64,000 bases of DNA from the NCBI GenBank assembly GCA_036346225.1, contig JARFIW010000884.1, positions 5,132,501 through 5,196,500 on the forward strand, given 5' to 3'. The number at the start of each line of letters is the position of its first letter. Position 1 is the stretch's first letter. The notes beneath the pieces were generated by a model, which did no database searches, had not been told where the DNA came from, and saw only the letters and a list, made by a program, of their open reading frames with translations. Origin of the DNA: Platerodrilus igneus (lineage: Eukaryota; Arthropoda; Insecta; Coleoptera; Lycidae). Position numbers and translations under genes: made by a program. Shown here piece by piece: positions 47,941 through 58,829 of this stretch.

Positions 47941-50903
47941 TTTTTTTTTGGCATTAGTTTATCCATCTTGCGATTGGTTGGATGAGTACCTCCATTGATT
48001 TCTATTCTGGGCTAGCCTACACATCTCCCTGAAACCCCTACAGCCTACATCTTTCACTATCTGTGTGCAGTAGTCTAACCTAGGTCTTCCTCTACTTCTT
48101 TTTTTTCCTATCTCTGCTTCTAATATATTCCGCAGTATTCCCTCATGCCGTAGTATGTGGCCTATCATCCTATCTCTCCTCTTTTTTTACCGTTTTCCAC
48201 ATATTTCTTTCTTCCCATACCATTTTTAGTACCTCTTCATTCTTAACTTTGTCTGTCCACGATATCTCCATCATACGTCAGTTGCACCACATTTCAAAGG
48301 CTTCTACCTTTTTCTTGTCCGCTTCTCCTACTGTCCAGGCTTCACAGCCACACAGTGCTGTGCTCCACACATATGTTTTAAGCAATCTTTTCCTTGTTTC
48401 TATGTTTGTGGTCTTTGAGCACAGCAGTTGCTTTTTCTTGTTAAATGTAGCACGACCTTGTGCTAATCTTTGTTTTATATCTTTTGTGCTTTTCCCACCT
48501 TGCGTTATTTGGCTTCCTAGGTAGCAGAAATCCTTAACCTCTTGTAAGTTTGTGTTACATACTTGTATTCTTGTTTTTGATTTATTTTCCCCACCTTTGC
48601 ATACTAGAACTTTAGTTTTAGTTTTGTTAATTTTCATACCGTATCTCTCTGTTAGAACCGTTTCCATTTCATTAAGAGCAGCTTCTAACTCTTCCTTGCT
48701 AGACGCTAATACCGCTATATCATCTGCAAATCTAAGCATATCTATTTTTTGTCCCTGCATAGTAATTCCAAATGTTTTCCTGCATTTGACAGTCTTCATT
48801 GCCTCTTCTATGTACAAGTTAAAAATCAATGGGGATATGGCACATCCCTGTCTCACCCCCTTCCTAATGTTTACTTCTCTACGTTCCTGCTCTAATTCTA
48901 TTACTGCTGTTTGCTCTTTGTATAAACTATGTACTATTCGTCTATCCCTATAACTCATTCCAATCTTTTAGAGTATTTCAAACATTTTTTTCCATTTTAC
49001 ATTGTCGAATGCTTTTTCCAGATCTACAAACCCTATATACACACTGTCCCCTTTTTCTATTGTTTTCTCCATTATCACTCTCAGAGCTAAAATAGCCTCC
49101 CGTGTTCCCCTGTTTCGCCTAAACCGAAATTGGTCTTCTTCTAGTATTTCTTCCGCCCGTTTTTCCATTCGTCTTTGCACGATTCTAGTTAATATGTTTG
49201 ACACGTGTGCTGTCAAACTTATTGTTCGAAAATTTTCACATCTATCCGTGCCTTTCTTCTTTGGTATAGTTACTATGATGTTACGTTTGAAATCTTTGGG
49301 TATCTCACTTGTCTCATACATATAGCTTACAAGTTGGAAGAGACGTTCTGTTACTGCTTGTCCAGCGGCTTTTAGAGTTTCTGCTTGCACCTTATCTGTA
49401 CCCGATGCCTTACCATTTTTCAGACTCTTTAATGCTAATTCAAACTCATCTCTAAGTATAGGATATCCCAAGTCATCATTTTCAATGTCTGATTCCTGTT
49501 CTAATGCAGTTAGTTCCTCTCTTGCATATAAATTCCCTATATATTCTTGCCATCTACCCACTTTCTCTACGTTTTCTATAATGACGTTTCCTTGTGCGTC
49601 CCTTATATTTTTGCTACACGGTTTTATATCCCTAAAATTCATTGTAACTAATTTGTATGCTTCGCCTGTCTTTCCTATTTCCATCTTCGTTTGTACCTCT
49701 TTGCACTTTTCATCAAACCATTGTTCTTTAGCTTTCCTGCATTTGCGAATAATTTCCCATTTTATGGCTTTGTATCTCTGTTTTCCTGTTTCGTTGATTT
49801 ATTTTTGTATTTTCGTCTTTCTTCTATTAAATTCAGGATATCGTTTGTTATCCATGGTTTCTTATTTCTTTTTTGTGTATACCCCAGAATATCTCTGGTC
49901 GCCATGTCTAGGCTGGATTTAATGTTATTCCATTCTGTTTCTACTTCCTTAGTATCAGATATTTTCCCAATATCTTTGAGCAATTCATTCGACTTTTTTT
50001 CGAATCTTTCTTGAATATCTTTATCTTTTAGTTTCTCTAAGTCCAAGTGCCTTTTTCCGTTTCTTTTTTTTAAGTTTTTAAATTTAAGTGCGGCCTTCAT
50101 AATTACGATGTTGTGGTCAGTGTCTATATCTGCTTCTGGGTAGCTTCTACAGTCTTTTACTTGATTCCTAAACCGTTGTCTAACAAGAATGTAATCTATT
50201 TGATATCTTCCTATATCTCCTGGCATCTTCCACATATATCGTCTTCTAGTATGATGTTGAAATAATGTGTTTGTGATGATTAAATTGTTCTTGTCGCAAA
50301 ATTCTACCAGCCTATTTCCCCTGGCGTTTCTTGTGCCTAAACCAAATAAACCTACTACCGCTCCTTCCCTACCCTCACCTACCACGGCATTAAAATCCCC
50401 CGTAATTATTAAATTTTCATGTCCTTTTACGTATCTTAATATGTCTTCAATATCTTTGTAGATGGCTTCTACCTTTTCATCACTGTAGCTAGAGCCACCT
50501 CTAGCTACAGTGATCTAACCATGAGTACTCTTTCGTTCTTTTGTAAGTAATTTTCTACACAGTATCCTATCTTTTTCCGCATAACTATCCCCACACCCAA
50601 ATTTCCTTCCTCTGCTCCTGTATGAATTACCCTGAAGTCTCCACTCCAAAAATTCCCCGCCTCTGGCCACCGAACTTCGCTGATTCCTACTATGTCTAGT
50701 AATAACCTATTCATTTCGATTTTTAGGTTCTCTAGCTTACCTACTTGCTTCATACTTCTAACATTCCACGCTCCGACTCGCAGAAAGTTCCCGACTCTTA
50801 TTCTTAACTTTCCGATCGCATCCTCTGAAGTAGTCCCCTCCCGGAGATCCGAATGGGGGACTATTTTAACTCCGGAATCTTTTACCCCAGAGAATGCCAT
50901 CAT
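47941..50903 (-). pseudogene. RTE-like LINE, nearly full length
   Basis: Endonuclease-RT of the RTE-like family. 50505-50903 is the endonuclease N-terminus (RVGAWNVRSMKQVGKLENLK, DIVGISEVRWPEAGNF). It is interrupted by a short palindrome (about 50484-50519). 49762-50385 is the second endonuclease half (YQIDYILVRQRFRNQVK, ADIDTDHNIVIMK). 48968-49684 and 48278-48958 share one frame, broken by single stop codons near 48968 and 48278, and carry RT: KNGKASGTDKVQAETLKAA, CENFRTISLTAHVSNILT, GFVDLEKAFDNVKWK, QGCAISPLIFNLYIEEAM and the catalytic MLRFADDIAVLASS. The C-terminal part (RMIGHILRHEGILRN, RGRPRLDYCTQIVKDVG) is at 47959-48168 after a slip in an A run. The 3' tail is poly(A) (47941-47951). 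Only a handful of lesions. Confidence 0.9.
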
Positions 50904-50984
50904 TTTATTATAATTTAGGTATGCTGTGTACTTGGGAGATAATGTGGTGGTTTCCCGTTGCCTTCCACATCGCGGTAGTGTGTC

Positions 50985-51242
50985 TTAGACTGCCATACCA
51001 ACTCCTATGGTCTCTGCCAATCTAAGTACCGAAAGAGCCGCTGCCCTCTTTCGGGGATCTGTCTTAGTCTGGTTCTTCACTAACGACCCTACTACTTTGG
51101 TTGGACCTGTAGTTTGGCTCTTTAGCTCATTAGAACACGCAAGCCATTTCACCTGTTCTAGTAATTTAGAACTTCGGCAAGGTGCAGGTCCATTCGAAAT
51201 GGAATTTGCACTTAAATGCAAAAAATTACTAGAAACTGCCAA
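50985..51242 (-). CDS. Short upstream ORF of the RTE-like LINE
   Basis: An 85-codon open frame lying 80 bp upstream of the LINE endonuclease on the same strand. It contains APCRSSKLLEQVKWLACSNE, TTGPTKVVGSLVKNQ and KRAAALSVLRLAET. Codon use looks coding and the frame has no stop. No homology within the window confirms it, because the other RTE copies lack this region. It may be a small ORF1 or a leader; I do not recognise a domain. Confidence 0.4.
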   Translation of the reverse strand: MAVSSNFLHLSANSISNGPAPCRSSKLLEQVKWLACSNELKSQTTGPTKVVGSLVKNQTKTDPRKRAAALSVLRLAETIGVGMAV

Positions 51243-51299
51243 CTCTGAAAAAGAAAATACATTTTTGAAAAAAATATTATTTTAATGTTTTAGTGTTAT

Positions 51300-51645
51300 T
51301 ATGTCCTGCTTTAGAGATATTCGTCCTGCTTTTTAATATCCCTGGTCTTGCCAATTCTATTTTGAATCTGCAACTCCAACTGTAGTGTTGATTGAACTTC
51401 TATGTCTTTTATAGTTTCAAATGTTCCAATTTTACACATTTTTGGTATAATCACGAACAACGACATGGATTTTTCGCACGAACGACATCACTTTACCCTT
51501 TTTGATACTCAGGTCTAAATGATTTATACTGCACCACTGTTCAAGTTTATCTAGATTATTTTACAATAAAGAGCAGTTGCGTTTCAAAGTAACATCCACA
51601 AAAGTCTTCAAATCATCAGCAAATACTAGTACTTTGCATTCATGT
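51300..51645 (-). pseudogene. LINE RT C-terminal fragment (Jockey/CR1-like)
   Basis: On the minus strand about 51645-51530 reads KVLVFADDLKTFVDVTLK with LDKLEQWCSINHLDLS, the usual sequence around and after the RT catalytic box of Jockey/CR1-like LINEs. The FADD aspartates are intact. Downstream to 51300 the frame is broken but still similar. Nothing else of this element is present, and it abuts the RTE 5' end. Confidence 0.65.
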
Positions 51646-51944
51646 TCACTGCTGCAAATGCAGCAATGGACACTTCCGATAGCGGTGTATGTATTATGAT
51701 GAAATGCAATATATTTTGGTTTGTTATCACAGTATATTATATCAAAATGTCATATTGGCATACATTTTTGAAAATTGGCACCAACACGCACATGCACGTC
51801 TAGCGCATATGAAATGCTATTTTCATCCATGTGCGATTGGACACGCAAATGTGTGCATTAAAAATTAGATACAAGTACTTCTGAATCGTTTATTTACATA
51901 AAAACACCGGAAAATAACTTGCTATAAAAACGCGATAGAAGAAA

Positions 51945-52210
51945 CTAACAACGCAAGGCTATAAAACCAAAGACAAACTTAAAATATGTCTTTTCACTCA
52001 TATTTGTTTTGTGGTATGCTGAAAAACACGGTTCAAGACATAGCCTGGGAGAACCTGGACACACTACGCATAAGTATACTGTGTCCTTCCGAATTTTTTT
52101 ATTGTAACAACCTCTGTGGGTTTTACTATTTGATGCTTTTTTAGTTACTTTTTCAGGTAAATGAGCAGTTGACAAATTTCTATTAGGCGTTTTATTTTTT
52201 GCTCTTGTCT
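51945..52210 (-). pseudogene. piggyBac transposase C-terminal fragment
   Basis: The last about 75 codons of a piggyBac transposase: GCYNKKIRKDTVYLCVVCPG and SPRLCLEPCFSAYH form the Cys-rich end domain, closely related to the one at 1036-1157. The first Cys pair is partly lost. No catalytic core is present. It overlaps the start of the plus-strand ORF at 52199. Confidence 0.75.
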
Positions 52211-53379
52211 TTAGGAAATATTTCTTCTATTAATTGCCAAGAGCTTAATGTGATTCCTGAAAAATTTAGCTATTACAGGCACATCTTTGTGACAGGGTTT
52301 AACCTTGGATTTCATTACCCAAAAATAGATCAATGTGATTTTTGTACAAAATTTAATTGTTTAGAAGCTGATGAAAAATTAGCTTTACAAGAAGAATATG
52401 ACCTACATATAATGAGAAAGCAAGAAGCTCGAGACCATAAACATCAGGATAAAGAAAAACCAAAAATAGATAATACATTTGTCTGTTTTACGATGGACAT
52501 GGAAAAGATTCTTGTAACCCCTTCGCTTAATGTTGGTAAACTTTATTACACTCAAAAATTAAAAATTTTTAATTTTACTCTTTATAATTTGGCTGTTTCA
52601 GAGGCTGTAAATTATATGTGGCACGAAGGCATATGGTCAAAAAGATCTTCAGAAATTGCAACGTGTCTATGGATGCTTCTCTCAGACCTTCCACCTTGCG
52701 TTAAAGATGTAACGTTTTATTCTGACACTGCTTCTGGACAAAATAGAAATTGTATAAATGCAGCAAGTTTCTTAAAGCAGCTTCGCAATTGCCCATTAAC
52801 ACCATTAATCAAAAATTTATGGAGTCAGGTTATTCAGAAATGGAGTGTGACAGCGTCCACTCCAGTATTGAACGCAGAGGCAACCAAATCGATGTTTTTA
52901 CGCCTGAATGTTGGTTACCGGTGTGGCGTAGCAAAAACAAAAAAAGCCATTTTATAAAGTGGTCAAACTTAATTATGCAGATTTCTTAAACTTTAAGGAG
53001 TTTTCTTCTATGGTGATTAAAAATTGAAACAAGGAGGAGGATGGTGGAAATGCTATTGGTTGAAATGAAATGTTCTCAATACAGGAAAGGAGATCCGACA
53101 TGCATTTTTTATAAAGAACTACTTTCTGATTCTGAGTTTAAATCTATTGTTATTAAAAAGATTACCACAAGAACTGTTGGCGTTTTAAAAGAAGATAATA
53201 TTCAACCATTTTATAAAAGTGCTCTACCAATAGAAATAAAAAGTTACAAAGTTAACGAAAATTATGCAACACTGGTTGTATTCCAGAAACCTACCACCAT
53301 TTCACAAAAATTTGAAGTTTGCAGAAGTAGTTTCAGATTCATCAGGAGAGGAAATAGATTAACTAAATGGTTTTCATAA
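52199..53379 (+). pseudogene. DUF7869-like transposase-like gene, frameshifted
   Basis: 52199-52957 encodes KIDQCDFCTKFNCLEADEKL, VCFTMDMEKILVTPSLNVG and DVTFYSDTASGQNRNCINAA. By recall these match a widespread insect family with a DUF7869-like, DDE-transposase-like core, whose biological role is not established. Near 52820 the frame shifts to MESGYSEMECDSVHSSIERR and DVFTPECW, the next family block. After another break, 53041-53379 gives the C-terminal part (KKITTRTVGVLKEDNIQPFY). Two frameshifts make it a pseudogene. The acidic residues in DMEKI and SDTASGQN could be catalytic positions; that is inference. Confidence 0.5.
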
Positions 53380-54980
53380 TATACTCATAAAAATGTAAAA
53401 AAGAATCGTGTTCATAATTATGTAGTACTAATGCAAACACTTTTTGTTAAATTTAGTTATTAGTGAATAGTCTTAAGCAACAGAATATTACTATTGTAAT
53501 AATGGTAGACCTGGATTTTCCAAACACTCTTTTGTAGTAAATTTTTTATTGATATAATAGTGAAGTTGAAGAACAAACCGTTTTATTTCACTAAATATAC
53601 GGGAAAAATGCAAATATGTAAAACAGAAATTTAAAACTCAATTTTCTTAAAATGTGTGTTTGGTGGATTAAAAACTTTCACCACTAGGGCGACGATACCC
53701 TGTAGAAACTTTTTGTATAGCAATGCCCTGTATGTGTTTTAATACTTTTAAACATAGAACTGACCTACATATATTTTACGCTGAACTATATGCTACCAGC
53801 GTGAAGTAGGGGCACCTACTTCCAGCTATGCTTTCGTCAATTGATCGTAGTTAAATTTTGCCAGATTGAAATGGTGCACGATCGTTTAAGTTTCTAAAGT
53901 AAAGTCATTATAAATCAATAGCACATAAATTTTAGTCATGCTTATAAATTCTGATAGTGTTAGGAGTGAATAGTTATTTCACATGGTTATTCATATCATA
54001 TCCATAGTTAAGAAATTTATTATCCAATCTTGTATATAACTTGATTACTATCGTCGTGCGTTGTTGAGATAATTATAAGGTTTAGATATTTGAAAAGAAC
54101 AATAAAGAGTTATTGCCAATCCTTGAAAATTCGGATAATAAGGCAAATGTTCCTAATATTGAAGTAGCTTATTATGATGGCGTCGTTGATTATTAACACT
54201 ATTAAGTACATATTAAATGGTGACCTTATTGTAAGCTGCAATGATTTAACAAATGCCCATAAGTTTGCCCAGATTGTTGGTGATAAATCCTCGACTAAGT
54301 ATGATATTCATATTCTGAAAAAAAAACTTTTCAGATGTTAGAATAACTGGTTTATTGGAAAAATACAGTACTAATCTACTTATACAATATTCATAAAAGC
54401 AATATGAAGAGATTTTGTTGAATCTGCAGAATCCAAGGTATTAAAAGTCAACCCTTTATAGAATCAGGCTATATTGCAGATTGATAACCTTACCTAGAGT
54501 AAGCTTTTGATGCCGAGTATCGTGTTGCAGATCAGGATGTAAAGTATTTGATGCTGTTGAAATTACTGTATTTTAAATGCAACTATCCATGACGTGACGG
54601 AAATCACCACTTCCTTCCCCACTTCGCGTCTGCCCAATCTCGGGCGACGACGCAACTATCTAAAGTGACAGAAATGCACGCACAAGTCTTTTAAAATATT
54701 GGCGCGAATTCACTCGCAGACTAGACTAAAAACAGAAATGTTTACATAGCCGATTTTCGGCATGTAACATGGAACCACAACTCGTGCATAGTATATAAGC
54801 AAACAATCGTGAAACTTACATCAGACTTGTTTGGATTGAAATAGGAATTACAGCACTAAGTAGCTAGAACACCGATGTGTTTATTTAATTATCAGAATGC
54901 TAGCGGTTTAAATACCAACAACAACACAACAATCACGGTATTCCTTTTCAGACTAACCAAACCTAGCACCTCTTTCTGGG
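53380..54980. other. 1.6 kb without recognised gene
   Basis: AT-rich. About 54170-54360 gives short plus-strand fragments (DLTNAHKFAQIVGDKSSTKY) that look coding but that I cannot place. The LINE 3' end begins at about 54985; no poly(A) tail is visible there. Confidence 0.4.
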
Positions 54981-54984
54981 GGGA

Positions 54985-56682
54985 ACATGCAGGGTATAGC
55001 TCTATACTACTACACTCCTTTTACTCCCAGCACCATTTACAATTTTTCTCTACATCACTCGGTACCTACACACTTCCTTTGCCTCTGCAATATTCATACA
55101 TTGCTTTTGGCATGCTCTTTAATTCCTCAGACTTCTCACCTGTCGTTCTTTCAGAACCTCATCTACTACATCCAACCATCTTTTACATGGTCCGCCCCTT
55201 GCAGCTTTACCAAACATCTTACTTGCCTATATACACTTGGGAAGTCTATCTTCATTCATTCTTTCCACATGTCCAAACCACTTAAGCGTGCTTCACTCGC
55301 TAAACTTCATAAGAGTCACTTGCACCCCACACTCTGCTCTAACCCATTCGTATGGTATTCTGACTCTCAATGTTTTTCCGCACACACTTCTTAGGAACCT
55401 TATTCTCGCAACATTTACACGCTTCTTTTGCTAGACCCAAGTTTCATTTCCATACAGAACATTTGGCACAAATGCACTGTTGTAAATGGCCAACTTTGCA
55501 TTTATACTCAATCCTTCATTCCTGTTCACTGACCGCATACTTCCTGACACTTTCCTTCCAGCATTTGTCTTTCTTTCTTTTTCATCATCCAGTTCTCTAT
55601 TACTCAAAAACTTTCTACCAAGTCATTCACTTTATCATGTTATTGTACATTCTAAACACAAAGTCATCAATTCCTCCATTACTTTCGTCTTATTTTCATT
55701 CACTTTCAATTGCATATTTTCACACGTTTCCGACAGCTTGTCAAGCATTCGTTGCAAATCTTGTCACGATTCAGCCAATAATACTGCGTCGTCCGCATAC
55801 AACAGCACACTGACATTTGTTCCACCAATTTTCACTCCTTCCACTTCTGTACAAGCCTGCCTCATACATTTATCCATACATACATTGAACAGCAATGGAA
55901 ACATCACACAGCCCTGTCTTACACCTTCCACAATTTCAAAGTATTGCCCCATTTTACCATTCACACGTACACGTGCTCTACTGCCTTTGTACATCGCTCT
56001 GATAAATTTTATCGAGCACTTCCTTAGGCCACATTCACACAGCACCTACCAAATTTCACTTCTGTTTAGAGAGCCATATACCTCTTCAAAATCTACAAAT
56101 GCTGCATATATTTTCTTTCTAGCATGTATACACTTTTCAACAATTTGTTGCATTGCAAACATCTGATCCACACATTTTCTTCCAGGAATAAAATCATATT
56201 AAACATTCCATGTTTTACGCTGCGTTCTCTTGTGAACTCTTCCGATCACAATTTTTCCATACACTTTACTGGGTGCAATCAACAAACTTATCGCACAATA
56301 ATTTTTGCATTCATACTTGCTGCCTATATCTTTGTACAACAGGATAATGATCGCACTCTTTCAATTTACAGGCACATTCGCTTGTTCTATACACAACTCT
56401 ATCAATGCCGCTTTGCAATTCTTCAGAGTTCTTACTGCCTTCCATACCTCATCTACACTGCATTCGAACTTTATACTATTATCTACGTTTTCAACCAGTA
56501 CATTACTGCTTTCTTCATTATCCACACAGTCATCAGTATCCTTTTCGCTACCACCATATTGCATCTTAAAATACTCTTTCAAACAGTTTTTCACACTTGC
56601 TTCGTCCAAAACAATTTTATTTCCATTTTCACCCTTTCTTGTCTTCCTTACCCATTTCCAAAAGAAGTTGTTATGGGCCTGT
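54985..56682 (-). pseudogene. LINE reverse transcriptase and C-terminus (element split in three)
   Basis: 3' half of a minus-strand LINE. 56361-56687 is the pre-RT/RT start (NNFFWKWVRKTRKGENGN, FECSVDEVWKAVRTLKNCKA). 55764-56045 carries EGVRQGCVMFPLLFNVCMDK and the catalytic VLLYADDAVLLAES. About 55650-55760 continues in other frames (LQRMLDKLSETCENMQLKVN). About 55000-55200 gives the C-terminal RPCKRWLDVVDEVLKERQVR. Frameshifts and stops are scattered. Its 5' part lies at 58474-58829 and 61543-61870, separated by two insertions. Confidence 0.8.
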
Positions 56683-56687
56683 TTCAA

Positions 56688-58473
56688 TCTACAACACCAA
56701 GAAGAGGATCGAAGTCCTCAAGCAGCCTAGCTCGAGCTGGTGAAGGGTGGGTCAGGTGAAAGTCGTGGATTTGAAGTGTCAAACAGCCTTAAATCGTAAT
56801 CGGGTAGACTGAATTTCAGTAATAACAGCAAAATTGGGTGGGCGCCACCAACAATATCATAAAGCCAGGTGAATACGAGAGAATCTCGTCACTGGTCAAG
56901 AAAACTCTAAGCTCAATAATTATAACAAAAATAATTTGCACTGTAGAGTGATCTGACTCATCCTAACATAACTTCCTCGTATAAATGAAATAATACACAC
57001 CGGTAACTCAATTTAACTCTATTAAAGTGCTTCTGAAAGAAATACATTGATTAACATATTAGCAAATCCTAGCATACTTTAGTACGCTGCAAATAAATCA
57101 GCATAATAATTAAAAATATTAAACAGTAAATACCCTTATCAGTATTAACATAAAATTAGTAATTGTGCACTAGCCATGGCATGCTGAAAATTAATTTAGA
57201 ACCATATTTATATTTGTTTATTGTGGTAGGGTTGACTGCACATGGAGCACACGCCAGTCCTCACTAAAACATCTCTACAGCAAAATGCATAAACTAGGAT
57301 GCGAAATACCACTCGTGAGGCACCTTGTGCAAACAACGCCTACTTTAATAATTTTAATAGCAATTGTCGATTCACTTAATCAGTATCAACGCTACAAATG
57401 TGACAATACCATTTTCTATTAAACCAACAGTATTAAGGTTTATATTAAATTTGAAATATTGAAGCTTAAAAATTCTAAAGACTATGGAAGAAATCTTCCA
57501 CAAAATATATCTTTCTCTCTTAATGGTTACCTCAATAACTTTCGGGTTTCAAACATCTGACCACTGCACAAGTCAAAATAACGTTAAACAAAATGCACTT
57601 GTTGAGTTTTAGTAGCACTGACGTAGAAGCAAATAATAACTTATGGGTCTGGAGTACATGTGTGCTCGATGTTAACGTACGAAACTAGTTTTCACTCAAT
57701 AATTTCTATGTTACAACGCTTACCTTACTAGATGAGTCAGGCCACCAGACAATGCAAGAAATGTCGAGCTTTATCAATAATATTAATTAACCCTCAAAAC
57801 TACTCCAATTTCAAGATGGTGTGACAGGCATGCTTCTATATTATTCCCAACCAAAGTGGACAATTATGGCACACGGCATACATAATTAGGGTCTCTCCTT
57901 ATCATCCAAAGTGTAAATTCCCAAAATAGATTGGTATCAAATATGCTTACATACAATCGACAAACAAAATTGAATGATAAAATCGACCTACAACAAAATA
58001 ATTATTTCATACTCGAACGAAAACACGATTAGTTCCTTCAAAGAAAACTCAGCACTTATCATTGCTATTTTCTACTAGATAACAAACAATTAAATTACTT
58101 ATAGCGTGCTGGACTATATTTGTGATCTTTGTAAATACATAAACTCCCATAAAAACTTGATAACTTGTTAATTCTGCTACAAAAGCGTTAAATTAAGGAG
58201 CGAGAATTGTACAACTCTTTTAACCAAGGACTACATAACTCAAGTCTACCTGCCCCAGTTACCTCGCGCATTCGTTGAGATCCGCCAGAACTAGCAGGTG
58301 CGATAGAAACAAGGAGTGGGGTAGAAAATACATTTCTCTATTCAATTCGGGCAGTTAATATATCATTTTAAATATAGAAAGGGGTTCAGGAGCGGATTCA
58401 GGGACTTTGCATATATTATATAATGACGGGTTACTATAAAAATTAACAGAACGATTACAAAGTTTCTATTCCA
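56688..58473. mobile_element. Gene-less 1.79-kb insertion with 5-bp TSD
   Basis: TTCAA occurs at 56683-56687 and 58474-58478. Keeping one copy rejoins the LINE frame through CRVILKQAHNNFFWKW. The insert starts TCTACAACACC and ends TTTCTATTCCA. It has no long ORF, no inverted termini and no repeated ends that I can see. On the minus strand, TGGCGCCCACC at 56837-56847 resembles a tRNA primer-binding site of LTR elements, so a degenerate LTR-derived element is possible. Confidence 0.6.
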
Positions 58474-58829
58474 TTCAAAATCACTCTGCATTTTTTCATC
58501 CTCCCTCTCCCTCAGTTACTCTTTGATTGTCTTCACTACTTATTTCGTATATCGCCTTTTCTCCTTATATACTTCTTGAAGTTGCTCTTTTAACTGAACA
58601 TCCTTTTCTGCAATCATTCTCTTATAAGCCACTTTCTTTCCCAGATAACCTTTTTGACCTCATTGCTCTACCATGCATCTTTATTACATGAACCAATCAT
58701 TGTCGTTCCACATACTTCTAAAGTACATTTCATAACACTGTTCTTCAAACAATCGCATGCCTTCTCCACATCTTCCGAATACAGAGCATTCTCTCTTTTC
58801 TGCTTGCAGTCATACAACTCCCTCTATAA
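58474..58829 (-). pseudogene. LINE middle segment, between two insertions
   Basis: Minus-strand frames give LKNSVMKCTLEVCGTTMIGS and NKDAWWSNEVKKVIWERKWL, the linker between endonuclease and RT (the WWSNEV motif is typical). It continues the segment at 61543-61870 once the hAT element is removed. Confidence 0.75.

Noticed and set aside
47163..50461. Plus-strand ORFs of 90-145 codons
   Set aside because: Antisense shadows of the minus-strand RTE copy and its tail repeats.
54875..56759. Long plus-strand ORFs rich in Ser, Phe and Leu
   Set aside because: They are antisense shadows of the minus-strand LINE, whose frames carry RT motifs.
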